Part shown: one piece after another, positions 1 to 14,000 of the stretch | Layout: each line of letters opens with the position of its first letter | How positions within the stretch are numbered: position 1 is the stretch's first letter | Source of the DNA: Membranipora membranacea | Lineage: Eukaryota > Bryozoa > Gymnolaemata > Cheilostomatida > Membraniporidae | Assembly: GCA_914767715.1 (NCBI GenBank) | Contig: OU612069.1 | Span: 23,619,387 to 23,683,386, forward strand | Length of the DNA: 64,000 bases | Reading direction: 5' to 3' | Position numbers and translations under genes: made by a program | The notes under the pieces: model-generated | Told to the model about the DNA's origin: nothing | Seen by the model: the letters and a program-made list of their open reading frames with translations, nothing else | The model's database searches: none

Positions 1-380
1 TTATAGTATGAATGTTTTCCGATATCTAAGTCTGATCGACAGGAATAGAGAATGTTGTGGTCAGAACTATAGACAGACGAGTAACAGGTTTGATGCGCAA
101 TGCTGATCTATTGACCATTTGTGATCACTGTAGTGGGCATAAATACATGCCTCTTCAAAAAAAAGGATTCAAACTCAAAACTCTACTAAGAAGCTGACAA
201 CTGCATGGATGAGGTGTCTAGAAAAGAAGAAGACTGTGACACTCATTGCTATCAATTCACTTCCTAGCTTCGGCAACACTCTGTACTTGAACTCCCTTCA
301 GAAGAAAAACTATTTATTATCAGGTCCATTCAGCCAAGAGAATAAGAAATTAGCATGGTTTTAGTCTATGGATTACTCAC

Positions 381-3300
381 CAAGGCAGGACTTTCCATCA
401 GCTCTCAGTTTGTGTGTTCGATCGCAGTAACAACTGCCTGTTGTTGGGTTACAATGCTGAGAGCAACCAGAAGCGGAACATTTGTCACCAACTGAAATGT
501 GGAAGTTGCAAAACCATTAAAGAAAGAAAGTGTGAACATTGAATATTTAAACATTAACATCGATTTTTTTTGTTCAATTTTTCTTTACTGTGATTTCTGG
601 TTTAATCTTTGATGACCCTTTTGGGATTGCTGGTCCTGAAAGTTGCGGTTGCGGCTTCGGTTTAGCAGACGATAGGCTTATAGGATTCATAGTCAACTTA
701 CCTCTGCAGGAGAAGCCATTATCCATTAGATAATATCCTTTGTCACACTCGCATGTGAACCAGCCTTTACCGTCTGGCTTACAGGTGTGATCACAGCCAT
801 GGAAGCCAGCACACTCATCATAATCTAAACATATACAGTAATACCTCACTTATGAGGCATTGGCTTTATTAAGTGAAGTGCTCCCATCGGTCCAAGTCAA
901 ATATAAAAGTGCTTCAAAATATAGCTGAACCCCTATGCTTCGTTTTTATAGGTGCCTTCACTTATAAGGCACACGCCATATAGGTGAGGTAGTACGGTAA
1001 ATAATTATCGAAAATAGGTCTGGAAATTACAAAGAAGAGTTGGTGATTTTGTAGCCTGATTTGTTCTGTGAGAAAGGTTCCTAGTAATCGAAAACATCAT
1101 TGATCACTAACGTAAATTCAGTAACCTTGAGGAATATACCTAATGTTTTATTGTGTGCAGATCATATCTCATACTCACCATAGCATGTTTTCTGGTCAGC
1201 GCTAAGAGCCCAACCCTTTGGACAAGTGCAGTAAAAATTGTTCGTGTTAAGCTGGGTACATCCATGAGAACATCCTGTGTTACCATTTGCACAACTTTTC
1301 AATACTTAAAAATGAAAGGATAAAGTATTATGCACCATGGTTTGGTTTCTCAGGGTGCTCCTGTTAACTATTGAGAGTTTTCGATTCATCTCATTTGTTT
1401 CCTGTTTCACATTTCTAGGTTTTGGTCACGGTGTTTCTATGAGATCGAACTGAGCAAATTCCAATGGCATCAAAGGCTGTAGATTGAGAGACCTTGGTTC
1501 AAGTCCTCAACACAGCTCAACCACAGACATTGGGTACAGATGCAGCTTTTAAACAAGAGGTAACAGCTCAGTCAAAACTCAAAATTTACATAGAAACGCA
1601 GTGCGATTAGTTGTAGAACAGCAGCAGTAAACAAAATTTGATAAGTAACTGTTTCTACCTATCTACAGTTTATTTTGACAGACCCGCCTAACAACCGCAA
1701 AAGTAATCAAAGATAACTTACAACATCTAGAGGCATCTCTAGGGTTGACAGTGTAGTCCCCATGACAGCTACATGTCACAGTCTTAGAGCCGTCGTAACC
1801 ACAGATCTGATCACATCCTCCATTACCTCCTGCTGCTGCTGCACATGGATCCTCGACTACAATAAGTCATCAGAAATACAAGTGTCAGAATATAGCAGAA
1901 CTTATACTTTGGCTGTGTAGATGAAATAAGAGACGAGAGCTATTATCTTAAGTGTAATCACTTTTAAATCAACAAACAAACTGATTTCTTCAGTCAGCAG
2001 ATACTTGTATTCCTGTTCATGGACACCAGAAAAGCTTTGTTTTGAATAATTCACAAAGAAATGTTTGCTTCGATTAAAGGCAGCTAACTTAGAGCCTGCA
2101 ATCCAACTATCAACGGCAGGATGTTAAAGAGTGTTATCATTTGTGTCATAACCCTTTTCAGCACCAACAGTTGTTTTGTATAGTTCCTACTAATACTCAC
2201 TGATGCAATTCTTGCCATTAGACGCCAGTTTCCAACCTTTAGCACATTTGCATCTAGGCTGGGAGCCATAGCTGTTAGCTTTGTTCACTACCTCACAGCC
2301 ATTTTGACATGTTCGGAAAAATGCCTGATCAGGCCAGTTACATGTCTGAAATCTGGCATCTCCTACAAATTAAATATCATATTATTATTATATATATAAA
2401 TATATTGTTATTTTGTTTATTATTACTATTGTTAAAGCATACCACAAAGTCATAACTTGCAGGCTGCATTCGAACAGAAAGAACATCACAATGTAAACTG
2501 CCAAACTTATGCTTCTGCAATTTCAAAGGAATCAAGTTTTTCTTTCATCCGCTTAGAGTTTGGCACAGAATTTGACAGAATGGCTTCTGATATTATTGGT
2601 ACTTACTGCTGCACGACTTTTTGTCTGCATTGAGTTTGTAACGACCATTTTGTAACTGTTTGCAAACACACTTAGGCATATTCTTGCGTTCTGTGGAGTC
2701 GTACTTCATAGCACAGGGAGCTGTATTATCACATTCTGAGTTGTAATTATTGCGACCATGTTTGCTGTTACAAGGTCTCGGCACTACAACAATGAAGATA
2801 TTTTAGAATGATTATTCCAAAGAGGATTTCTTTGAACCTCCTTTGCATATCCCCTACTGCCTCTTGCTAGGACAGAAGTGACAAATAATGGGTTCACAAA
2901 AAGTATCAATGAACTACTTCATCCCTGATGCATCCTGAAGGTATTACAGGATTTGGTATAGAGCTAAACACTTACAACAATTAGCTCCCTTTAGATAAAA
3001 TCTGTCATCTGGACATGAACAGACTGCTTTGCCGTTCCTCACACTACAGCCATGACTGCAGTGGGCACGCTGACAAGATGTAGAGTCTGGTATTTTCCAC
3101 TTGTTTTTCTTGGCTGCCTCAACTGCACAGCCCAAAACCTGGTACCAGGAAAAATATCAGTAACCTTGGGTATTACTATATATCAAAGTAATTTAATACT
3201 ACAATTCGTTGCATAATTAACTGGGAAGAAGCAGAGACTGAACAGAAGTATCTAATGTAGAGTTCTGGGGTATAAGTTTTGCATGAGATTGTTGGACAAC

Positions 3301-3556
3301 AAGAAAACAGGAGTAATTTCACAGCATCATTGCCCAGTTACAGGCACAAAGAGCAACCTTTCGCTTTTCAACTCAAGGACTTGTAGGGTGCAAAACAGAA
3401 GGCTGCTAGGAAAACATGAAAGGTTGATATTACAGTGCATTTTATATTACAGCATGAGTAACATAAATATATACAGAACAAGAGTAGAAATCATCATTCC
3501 CACAGATTACCCATACTTACAAGCAGAGCCAAACAGATAAGCGCAGCTACCCTCAT
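381..3556 (-). CDS. Secreted EGF-repeat protein, copy A (5' part; continues beyond the left edge)
   Basis: Eight exons, in coding order: 3521-3556, 2976-3138, 2607-2783, 2201-2362, 1722-1856, 1179-1304, 702-824 and 381-491. They give about 344 residues and the gene continues off the window. Every junction has GT/AG and phases agree (0 after exon 1, then 1 throughout). Exon 1 encodes MRVAALICLALL, the start of a signal peptide that continues into VLGCAVEA. Each later exon encodes one cysteine-rich EGF-like module. The 702-824 exon begins DYDECAGFHGC, a calcium-binding EGF signature, and has CECDKGYYL. Exon for exon it is a paralogue of copy B at 5059-15917. Exon 2 is 117 nt shorter (no Thr-rich linker) and exon 3 is 21 nt shorter. 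By family knowledge the product is extracellular, probably matrix or adhesive; the specific function is unknown. Nothing coding was recognised in 1-380. Confidence 0.82.
1460..1555 (+). mobile_element. SINE-like element, family 1 (tRNA-derived?)
   Basis: It carries an A-box-like sequence TGGCATCAAAGG (1465-1476) and a good B box GGTTCAAGTCC (1496-1506) at the spacing expected of an RNA polymerase III promoter. The tail (GGGTACAGATGCAG) matches a reverse-oriented copy near 17.3 kb. It lies in an intron of copy A (1305-1721). Confidence 0.5.
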
Positions 3557-3997
3557 CTTCAATCTGAGTCTGATAGATAAATTTTGTGGATATATCAAAC
3601 AGCCTGTATTTTATTGAATTTTCAGGGAAGGGCATCAATAACCTGCTAACACATGCAAACTGAGATGGACATTAGTCTAAGAATTTAACCAATCGCAAAG
3701 TTAAGTGAAAGTGTTTGTGTCCATTAGCGCTTGGCTGTAGTTGGAATTTGGACAGAATTTCTTCTTATCTTCTGTTTTGGCCTTTACCAAACTGATAAGA
3801 CAACCATAAGTGTATGATGTAAAGTTTCATCTTGTGTTCTCATGTCACTCAAACCAATGAAACTAAATTAATTGTCCCATAGTAAAACAAGGTCAGTTTC
3901 ATGATTTAGTGCTGGGTCGCAGCCTAATTGCGACCAAGGGCTAGAGGAATCTGTTTGTTGCGTCAATGAAAGATGGTGAAGTCAGCCATTTGTATGG

Positions 3998-4255
3998 CAA
4001 CATGCCTGGGTACAACATGCCTGGGTACAACATGCCTGGGTACAACATGCCTGGGTACAACATGCCTGGGTACAACATGCCTGTGTACAACATGCCTGGG
4101 TACAACATGCCTGGGTACAACATGCCTGGGTACAACATGCCTGGGTACAACATGCCTGGGTACAACATGCCTGGGTACAACATGCCTGGGTACAACATGC
4201 CTGGGTACAACATGCCTGGGTACAACATGCCTGGGTACAACATGCCTGGGTACAA
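3998..4255. repeat. 15-bp minisatellite, about 17 copies
   Basis: Near-perfect tandem units of TACAACATGCCTGGG, with a single variant (CCTGTG) near 4081-4085. The unit is a multiple of three and lacks stops in several frames, so it yields spurious open frames on both strands (MPGYN, YPGML, TCLGT and others). It lies between the two duplicated secreted-protein genes. Confidence 0.95.
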
Positions 4256-4343
4256 ATGAGCAACTTGCCTAATGATCAGCAGTAGCTTTTGTTACTTCAG
4301 CCTTCCTGTTTCAGTGATGTGTAATTCATGAGGGAAAAACATA

Positions 4344-4682
4344 CTGACTCTCGTGATCTGACTGGGCATGTAGATCACTGATAAACTAGGCTATCATTAC
4401 CACAAAGAGAATGTTGTAAGGCTAAGTATGTATCATGCGTGACTTGAATTTGCGCATGTGCAAGAACAATGAGTTTAGTCTGGGTTCTAATTGCAATTTT
4501 GGTCTGGGGAGAGAGGACACCCCCTGCATAAATTGCCAGTCAAATTTAGCTAATAGTGACAATAGAAGATAACTCTTTCTAACAATTCCGCACGCATTTG
4601 AGAGTGTAGCCAATCAGATGGCTTCGGAATTCCGAGACTCAATTTTGCAGAGATCAGCTCATGCCCAGAGCTGAGCATGCGC
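4344..4682. repeat. Dispersed repeat family 1, intergenic copy
   Basis: This about 340-bp segment matches 11150-11488 in the same orientation at most positions. It starts at ACTGACTCTCGTGATCTGAC and ends at GCTGAGCATGCGC, with small indels. It ends in an inverted motif built around GCTCATGC and GAGCATGC. No coding potential. Probably an old non-autonomous transposable element. Confidence 0.8.
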
Positions 4683-4829
4683 AAAAATGATCTGCTCGGA
4701 ACTTGCGTCTGTTATCAGGCTATCAAAGTAAGTTTGAGGATGATGGCTAAAGATATGGATATAAGTGAACCGCAAAGACTGTGTAATCATACGGAACATA
4801 AATCAAACGCAAGCTAGTTTTGAAAGCAT

Positions 4830-4835
4830 TTTATT
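4830..4835 (-). terminator. Possible polyadenylation signal of copy B
   Basis: The minus strand reads AATAAA about 225 bases after the stop codon of copy B. Position and orientation fit a poly(A) signal, but no transcript supports it. Confidence 0.4.
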
Positions 4836-5058
4836 CAATAGAGAATGTTTGAAGAATTGAAAAATTTTAAAATTAGCAAAAAGAATTATCGTGGAAGAAC
4901 TATTATGGGAAGGTTTAATCTAACATTGTTCGAAGCATTTAGCATTGTGTAAAAATAAGAAGTTTATTCTTCTGTAGCTCTCAAGGAAATCAATTGATTG
5001 GTCATGTGATGAGGATAACATGTCTGTCCTCAGGTTCTGGTTTATATCATCTATCTGA

Positions 5059-8000
5059 CTAGCATGTCTCTCCTGGTGGGCAACTCACTGAAACACATAA
5101 AATATATTATAGATAGCCAATCATGTAATTTCACAAGGCACACTGAATTATCTGTAATTCATAATCTTTAATTTTTTCACCTTTATTTGCCAAATTTTCC
5201 CTCCCTCTCAACACATATTGAATGTATTTTAACACATCTAGTATTTGCCTGAATCTTGAATATTATACTATATATTGGCTTAATTATGATTCTGCCCAGG
5301 CATCAAGTTATTCAAATTAAAAGAACGAGCTTCAAATTAAATGCCATTACGAACACCATTTCTAATGTAAGTCTTCACCAACAACAGATTTATCATATAT
5401 TACTCACCACATTGATTCTCGATGTCCTTGGATCCACTAGCACACACCAGTCTGAAGATCGGAGTTATCGGTAAACCGTTGACATTCATCAGTGGAGTAA
5501 GGATGGTGCGCCTGTAAATATAAATTAGTTGTAGTAGTTATCAGATCAGAGATTGAGTCACATAGAAATATTGTCAGTGAATTGAATCAATATGTTGCAG
5601 GGCAAACATTTCAACCATATGCGATACATCAACAATTCCATCATTTCTACACAGAAGAACGATAGAAAATTGCTGTGACATTAAAAGGTCACTTTGATAT
5701 CAAGACATGAAATAGCCTGCTGCATTCAATATAAGACATTATAGGGTCGGTGGGCAGTCAGCCTCAGGGTTGTACCAACCTAAGTCTGGTACCACCCTGA
5801 TCATTGATATGTTGGGTATTATTCAAACATTATAAACAAATTAAATTAATTAGATATACGTATTTTAATCTGTAATAAATCTAAATTTTCTCAAAACTGA
5901 TTTTTTCTTGCCTGACATAGAGTCAGCTTGAAAGAACAACACCGGAAGCCTGGCAGTAACTAACCGGCAAGTACGTAACAGTAAGTACCTGGTACTGCTT
6001 GAGAATAACTTACGGTGGTACAAAGAGACCCATGAATGTGTTGGATTTTCCAATTCTGTCCATCTCAGCCCTGATCTTCTTCTTGAACTCAATGACCATT
6101 TCCTGGTGATTAGGGATCTGAGCATATGATTCATCTGTCTTCAGGGTAACTGTGAAAGTGCCCGCATTCTTATCACAATCAATCTTGGGATCTGTGACTA
6201 GGCTGCAGGACTGAAAAAAAAAGATATATTTGGTTCACATGGAATAGAGATTAGATTGAATAGAGATCGCTCAGTATGCTACCCCTGAGAAAAAGACAAT
6301 TCAGCATGAAACACATTAATTTGGTTCTGTTGTCTGCATTTAAGACAATGGCAATACATAAACCAAAGGGTGCTTGGGGCTAGTACAATCAATCTAGAGG
6401 GCTCCTTCTCAGAAGGCTTCTGTAGGTCTCAAACCTATGAGTCGAGTGCCAACCAATTGCAACCGTTGGGGTTATCCCTCTATCCCGAAAAAGGAATGGG
6501 CTGACCCTTGACTGATGCAAGGCTTCTGTTCAAAATTATCGCTGTAGTGCTTTTTGGGATTACAAAAGTTACTCACATCAAACAAGAAGCAAAATACAGA
6601 CTTGCTCTCAGAAAATTGATCCTTAATCATCCCAACAACTGCGTCCTGTGCGTCGGCCTGGTCTGAGGGACACGCTCCGGAATACTTAGATACAAAGCTG
6701 ATCTCCGCCTCTTGAGGCTGGGTGGTTGCTAAAAGTAAACCCATCAAATAACTAAAATTAAAGACACACACATACTACCTCAGAAAATGAGATGTAGATT
6801 TTGTCCAATTCATCTAAGGAGTGAGAGGATTTCCACTCACTTTTTTTGCTTTGAAATTCTTTAGCTAACCAAGCTCCCTAAGATGGAGTTCTCAAGTTGC
6901 TTGTATCCTGCAGGTTTCATGCCTTTATGTGTAATACACTGATGTACATAGACTTGTCTGTCCATCGAAGGATAGACGGAAGCTCTCATTAATTTTGCAC
7001 TAACATTACAATATAGTCAGGGTCTCATACTACAAGTTTGTATCAAAATATCAGACTGAGCTCACCATAACAATCAGGCATTGTGTTAGGGGCGGGAGTC
7101 CACTGTCCCTGCTGTGTACACTGGTATCTGTAGGATGTATTAGCTTGATGTGAGAAGAAAGCATATCCATCGTTACACTTTGGCTCACAAGTATTTCCAA
7201 CATGCCAGTCATCGCAGTTGTTGTCGAAGTATCCATTCTTAGGAGGTTGTAGTGAGGCGCATTCATTGACTAAAAAATACAATCAATATGTTATAATCCT
7301 CTCTCGAGACTGCTAAATGAGGTGTAGCACAGGAACTGTCGAAGCTGTTACTCTTTTATATAGAGCAGTAGAATGGGGTTATCACTGAGATTTGTTCTAT
7401 GGTTGCATAAACCAGTGTTAAATAAAGTGTTGACAGCATGAACTAATTCAAGTTGAAGGAAGTTATCTTAGAACTCAGTTTTATAACCTCGTGATTCATA
7501 CTTAGACAGAGGTTGTCGCTTTGCTGGAGGCAGGTCACGCGTTTAGAAAAGAGAAAATGTTTGATAAGTTCGTAAAAAAACAGGAAATGAAGACAGAGTG
7601 TTGTGCTTACTTGTAATGTTGACGTAGAAGGTGCAGACAGCTTGGTTGTCACTGCCATCTCTAGCAAAGTAGTTGACGGTTCTGAGTCCCGGATTTCTGA
7701 ATGTAGGAGGCTTATCATGAGTAATTGATGGTGACTGTCCAGAGTTGTCCGTAGCGTCAATCTGATAAAATATCGAAACTGTCAGTATGAAACAACAAGG
7801 GAATCATTTAAATAATATGACATAACTAGCCAGCCACGTCATAATTCAATCTTATGCATCAATTTAAGAGGTTTTATGGTCAGTTATTCGCTATAACAAT
7901 TACTCAGATAAAGGAACCTGGATCCCCATGAGACATATTTGGAGGGCAGAAGAGGTGAAGGAGTATACATCTTTCTAAAGTTTTTAAGACTCACATTTTT

Positions 8001-11000
8001 TACGAAGTCTTCTAGCTGATAAGTACCTGGCCCTTTAGTAAACACTGTGTTGTTAGGACAGCCAAGAAATACTGGAGGTGTCTTATCTAAAAGTAGTACA
8101 CATGTGATCAGGGTGAGAAAAATTGAACACAAGGAAATCATTGCATTAACAAATAGAGTGATGCCATCTGCTAACCACAGCGTTACAGAGCCACCAACAT
8201 TGAGCTGGAAGATAACTACACATTGTCACATTTTGTATTTCTCTTGGTCTCTAGACAACATTTATATTTCGAGGATAATTACCTACCGATGACCTTGACC
8301 TTGAAAGAGCAACCAGCCTTGTTTCCGGCCTTATCACTATAGATATATCTTATCTGAGTCTGACCGACTCCAAGCATTCTCTCCTCAGAGCTAGGGCAGC
8401 CAATACAAGACAGGTCCGACACTGGATCTGTGGCGTCTATTACTACCGGCTGAAAAATCCAGATTGACATAAGTCAACATGTGGTTATGCCCAAATTTGT
8501 GAGCAATCAAAACTATGAGGAACCCTCGCAATCTTCTCCTTGTACTAATCATCATTCATGTACCTGAGTCGGTTTGGATGGTGTATCTTTACACCGCCTT
8601 ACTGATTTGGAAATTTTTATTTTAAGTAAAAATGCATTGATCATCTATTATAATTCAGTATTGCAAATAATGTGCGAGCAAGAGCTGAGACAGCAGCATC
8701 ATTTCTTGTCACTGGGTTAACCAGCATCAGAAAGAGTAATAGAATCTCAATGGGAGTGTAAACAATGGTCACAAAATTACTAATTTGATATGATTTTTCA
8801 CTGTGACCGATATGTTCAATAATAACATTACCTTTTTCCAGGTGAATCTGACAGTATCAGAGTCAACAGGCAGCACTAGTGAAGCATCTGATGGGCAGGT
8901 TCTGATCTCTGGTCCTCTCTTATCTGATCAAACAAGAGATGATTAGCGTGGTTAGGTTTCATGGATTAATTCGGTGATCGGTTACATGAATGATTGCTGG
9001 AGAAAGTCATCTTTGGACTCTTTCTGAAGATAGCAGATAGATTCCAGTAATATGTTTTGCAATCTTCCAATGAACTGTGAAACTAGCCTTGTCAAACGGC
9101 CACAAAAAAGTAGCTGCGTGACAAGGCTAATGTTAAACAGTTACTGATACAAGCTATATTTAGTGTAGTCCCAAAAAATAATTTTTAAGTCTTAGCAAAA
9201 TGATTGGGACAATTTGATGATTGATTCACGAATGTGTCATACCCATACCTGCACACTGTCCATCCTTAGCCTCAAATCCTCCCTTACAGAGACATGAGAA
9301 GGAGCCCTGCTTGTTCACACACTGCTCCTCACCAGCACATCTGTTAGGATCCTCACACTCATTTATATCTGAAGTAGAAAATGGGAAAATGGAGTAGTTG
9401 TATTTACTTGGATCTAATCTAATCTCTTTGTGTGAGCTTGGACAAAACTCTATTGGTGGCAGTGAATTATTGACTACCACATTGATCGGTCGAGGTTTAC
9501 ATTCCTGGTTAACATAAAGAAGCTCTGTGGTTATCTTAGGCACCAGCCAACTTGTAATATCTATCCAAATCGCTCTCACAATCCTATTTTGACTCAACCA
9601 ACAAGAATCTATATTCCCCAATTTAAAAACTCGCTAATTTTCCAGAGTCCCAGTTTGAGCCATGTGTTTGGTTGGCACATTACTGTGATATCTATGATGG
9701 GTTCATAAGATTATCTATCAGAGATTTAGATAGCGATTTAAGTAAATAGTGATGACGTCTGTGACGGGACTATATAACTCATACATCGCATGTTGCCTAG
9801 ATTAAAGATAAGATGAATAACTTTGCACACTATACATCCTCCCTCTGTGGCTTATTCTCAAGCTTAAGTGAGAATGCTTAAATTTTAGGAGTGATCAAAG
9901 GCAGGGATATTAGGCTGTGATCATGATCACATTACCACATGCCGAAGATGAAACAGTTATTGCCCAACTTGAAATTCGCCATTTGTCAGTTTGGCTTCAA
10001 TATTGAAAAGCTCAAAATTGCATTTCAAATTCTTTTGATTGGATATTTAAGCTTTTAAGGGCAGTTGTATACGGAAACTGCGCACATATATGTGCACCAG
10101 ATTAACAAGTTGTTTTTTTATTGTAACGGTTTCAAAAACACGTAATCTTGTGTTGCGGATGTTAAGACTTACCTTGACAGTGGGGTGGTACATAGTCATA
10201 CCCTGTTTTCTCACAATGTACAGTTTTAGCTCCCATAAGTTTGAACCCTGCTGGACATGAGAATGTACAGTAGTCTCCGATCTTCATCACACCCTTATCT
10301 GCATGTCCATGTACACAAGTAGTTGTGCCGTACTGGATGTCATCTAATTCTTGACAGGTGTCCACTTCAATTCAAAATAGAGCAATGTTTGTTTAGTTTG
10401 GGCATCTGCAAAGACTTCTTTCCGAAAATATGTAATGAGACGATTCAGAATATATAAGAAATTGCCGACAAATTTGTACAGCGCAGAATGATGTGTGCAT
10501 CAATTGTCGAATAGTGTAATTTTGTTTTTACAGGAATGCTTGTATTATTTATCATCCTAGAGATCTTGCCTTCGCTGGATGGCCGTCCCTAGTTTAATTT
10601 TTTGTGTCATTGTTACCCAAGTGAAGAACATGATGGTAATGATGGTAATTGTTGTTGTATACAGAGACTGGTACTTACATATACAAGTCCTGAGATCATT
10701 AGAGAGTCTGGCCCGTGGATCGTTACATTCACAGATGAATCCTCCGTCAGTGTTTCGGCATAGATCACTACATCCAGCAGTCCCCTCCTTACATTCATCT
10801 AAATCTGTAGTAATAGATTAACAGTGATATGGCAAAGTTAAATGCTGTCGAGTGAAAAAAGGGACTTCTGCTAAAATGATGACATGCCAAAATCATCTAG
10901 AAAATTGGTAACTCCAGGACCATATCAAGGAGTTTCCTTAAGATGAAAGTTCTGATATGCTGAAGACTGCCTGAATAGTTGCATTTAATTTACTTTTAAG

Positions 11001-14000
11001 TTAAGGCAGTGCCTAGCCAGTATAGTCAACATTGCTTTTCAGGAGAACACATTAATAATCAATCTCTAGAATCTTTAGCACTGATCTGAAATTGTTTGTA
11101 ACACAGCATTGGAACATATTCAGACGCTCGGGTCAGCCGCCACTATCAAACTGACTCTCGTGATCTGACTGATAAACTATGCTATCATTACCACAAAGCA
11201 GGTGTCGTAAGGCTAAGTATGCATCTTGCGTGACTTTAATTTGTGCATATGCAAGAATAATGAGTTTAGTTTGGGTTCTGATAGCAAATTTGGTCAGGGA
11301 TAATCAGATAGCCCCTGAATGAACTGCCAATCAAAATCAGCTAATAGCGACCAGAGAGGATAACTATTGTTAACAATTCCGCACGCATTGGGGAGCATGC
11401 CACCAGAGCAGGTAGCCAATCAGATGGCTTCGGAATTCCGAGACTCAATTTTGCAGAGATCAGCTCATGCCCAGAGCTGAGCATGCGCAGAATGCGCCAC
11501 TATAAAACATAAGCTCCCGGTTTCAGACTATGAATTACTTACCATCACAAGATTTTCCATCTGCACTCAGTTTGTGAGTTGGATCACAGTAACAACTACC
11601 TGTTGTCGGGTTACAATGCTGAGAGCAACCAGCAGCTGCACATTTGTCACCAACTATAATATGAAAGTTGCAATTCTCAGTAAAGAGTTTTAGTGTGCAT
11701 TGTGTTAAAGGAAGATACATTTCAACTTCAACAGATCAACTTTTGTTTTCTTGAATTTGACATTGACCATTTGATTGCAATCGTCTAGAATGTTGATACA
11801 CTATATGGTATCAATGGTCTTTAAAATGAGAATATGGCATTAAAGTTAAAAGGTTAATGCTTTGGGAAGCAGAGGGTAGGCTCAGAGGATTCATAATTAA
11901 CATACCTCTGCAGGAGTAGCCATTATCCATCAGATAATATCCTTTGTCACACTCACATGTGAACCAGCCTTTACCATCAGACTCACATGTGTGATCACAG
12001 CCATGGAAGCCAGCACATTCATCATAATCTAAAAATAATAGATAATTATCGATAATGAGCATAGTGAATTTTGGGTTGGTGCTTTTATTGCTTGACTCTG
12101 TGATGGATGAGAAAAATTTCAAATGATCACCGAACTTGGTCTAAATTACAATGTTCAGTCACTCACCACATCCAAAAGGATGGTAGCAACATATAAGGCC
12201 AATCCAGGCTAGGCCAAAATGTCTTCTCTCAGTATGTACGCAGGTCAAACTCAAGTAGCCAGTGGGATATCAACACACAACGTTCAACATTTGAGTGCTA
12301 AAGGCAAGCACTCCAACCAACTGTGCCATCTTCTACTACTCCTACTACCACTTCAAAGCTGACCGTCGGGCCATTCATATTTGCTTGAGTAATATGTTAA
12401 TTGTATCAAAATGGATGTCATTGGATCATAAAGGTTTGCTCATAAGTTCAGCTGTTGGAATGAGTTATGATGATGTATGATACTCACCATAGCATGTTTT
12501 CTGGTCAGCGTTGAGAGCCCATCCCTTCGGACAATGACAGTAAAAGTTGTTCCTGTCAAGTTGAGTGCATCCATGAGTACATCCTGTGTTACCATTTTTA
12601 CAATTCTTCAATTCTACAAATAACAACATTAATAATTCATTGAGCCGAGGCAAGGACTTTTTGGGGTCCCCATTAGCCTTGTCATGTGGCTAATTTTTTT
12701 GTTTTAGGGGGTAGCCTTGTATTTTTGTACATCGTATGAGAAGCTCTCTTCTATTTTGTAGGTCTCATCAACATGTCTTTGAGCTTTGACTTGTTCTTTG
12801 TTTCATAAGGCAAAGAGATTAACTTTAAACTTACCCACAACTAAAATAAATAAGAACGAATTTATTCCACTGAATCATGCACTAAGAATGTGAAAAGTAT
12901 ATGATATATATATTAGTACAAAGTAGAAGACACCTTTTCATACAATGGTCAAAAATACAAGATACTCCCCCTCCCCAAAAAAAGTAACCCCACAGCATTG
13001 CATGGAATCACGCTGGCATAATGAGGTGTTTCGAGTTCCCTCCTTAGACCTCCATTTTCTATAATTATGATTTGTGCCACATTTTTTATCATACATTTTA
13101 TTTTTTCAGCTGGAGTGCCTGATAATAATCATTATTTTCAATTACAGCTCTTTGGGACTGACAGCCAACCAAATTGAAATGTTATGCAAAGAGGACTCAC
13201 TGCACTTGGAGCCATCATTTGGGTCGACAGTGGAGTCTCCATGACAGCTGCATGTCACAGTCTTAGAGCTGTCATAACTACAGACCTGTTCACATCCTCC
13301 ATTACCCCCTTGTGCTGCTAGACACGGATCCTCGACTACAACAAGTCATCAGATATACAAGTGTCTGAACATAAAGGGATCCTATTGGTCTGACTTTGGC
13401 AGCTTAAGGGCTGAAACTAAACCCTCATCGCTACCCTAGGGAAGAAAAGTTTAATTATGGGGTGACTCAATGTGAGCTTGCACGAGATTTTAGCTGATTG
13501 AGGTGGAAGCATTTATATAAGTTGGGCATGAATGAAGCTACCAACGAATTCAACTGTTTCAAATATTCCTTTCGCATAAAGGCTGGCCTTTTCCTTTTGC
13601 ATATAATTTACACATATACGTATTATATGAATATATTATTTTGCTTGTGTGACAACAGGGTTACTTCAGATAAGGTGTACAATGAACAATGACATACAAT
13701 AACCTTACTTGAGTAACACTAAGACATACTTACCGATGCAGTTTTTGCCGTTAGAAGCCAGTTTATAGCCTTTGCTACATTTACATCTAGGATAACTTCC
13801 ATAGCCTTGGGTTTTTCTCACTACTTCGCATTCATTCTGGCATGTTCTAAGGAATGTGGTATCTGGCCAATCACATGTCTGATATCTTGTATCTCCTACA
13901 GAATTTGATATCATATCATATCATATCATGCAGAAAATATGGAAAGCGAGACAATTCATCCCCGTCCAAACTTAGCCTGAGCCAAACTTAGCCTGAGCCT

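Larger units (their letters stand above)
3557..5058. other. Intergenic DNA between copies A and B
   Basis: The 1.5 kb between the start of copy A and the stop of copy B holds no recognisable gene. It contains the 15-bp minisatellite (3998-4255), one copy of a dispersed repeat (4344-4682) and the presumed 3' untranslated region of copy B. The promoter of copy A must lie here, but no core element stands out. Confidence 0.6.

Noticed and set aside
3941-4272. Four overlapping open frames of 93-104 codons on both strands
   Set aside because: They are translations of the 15-bp minisatellite, whose unit length is a multiple of three; no flanking coding signal.
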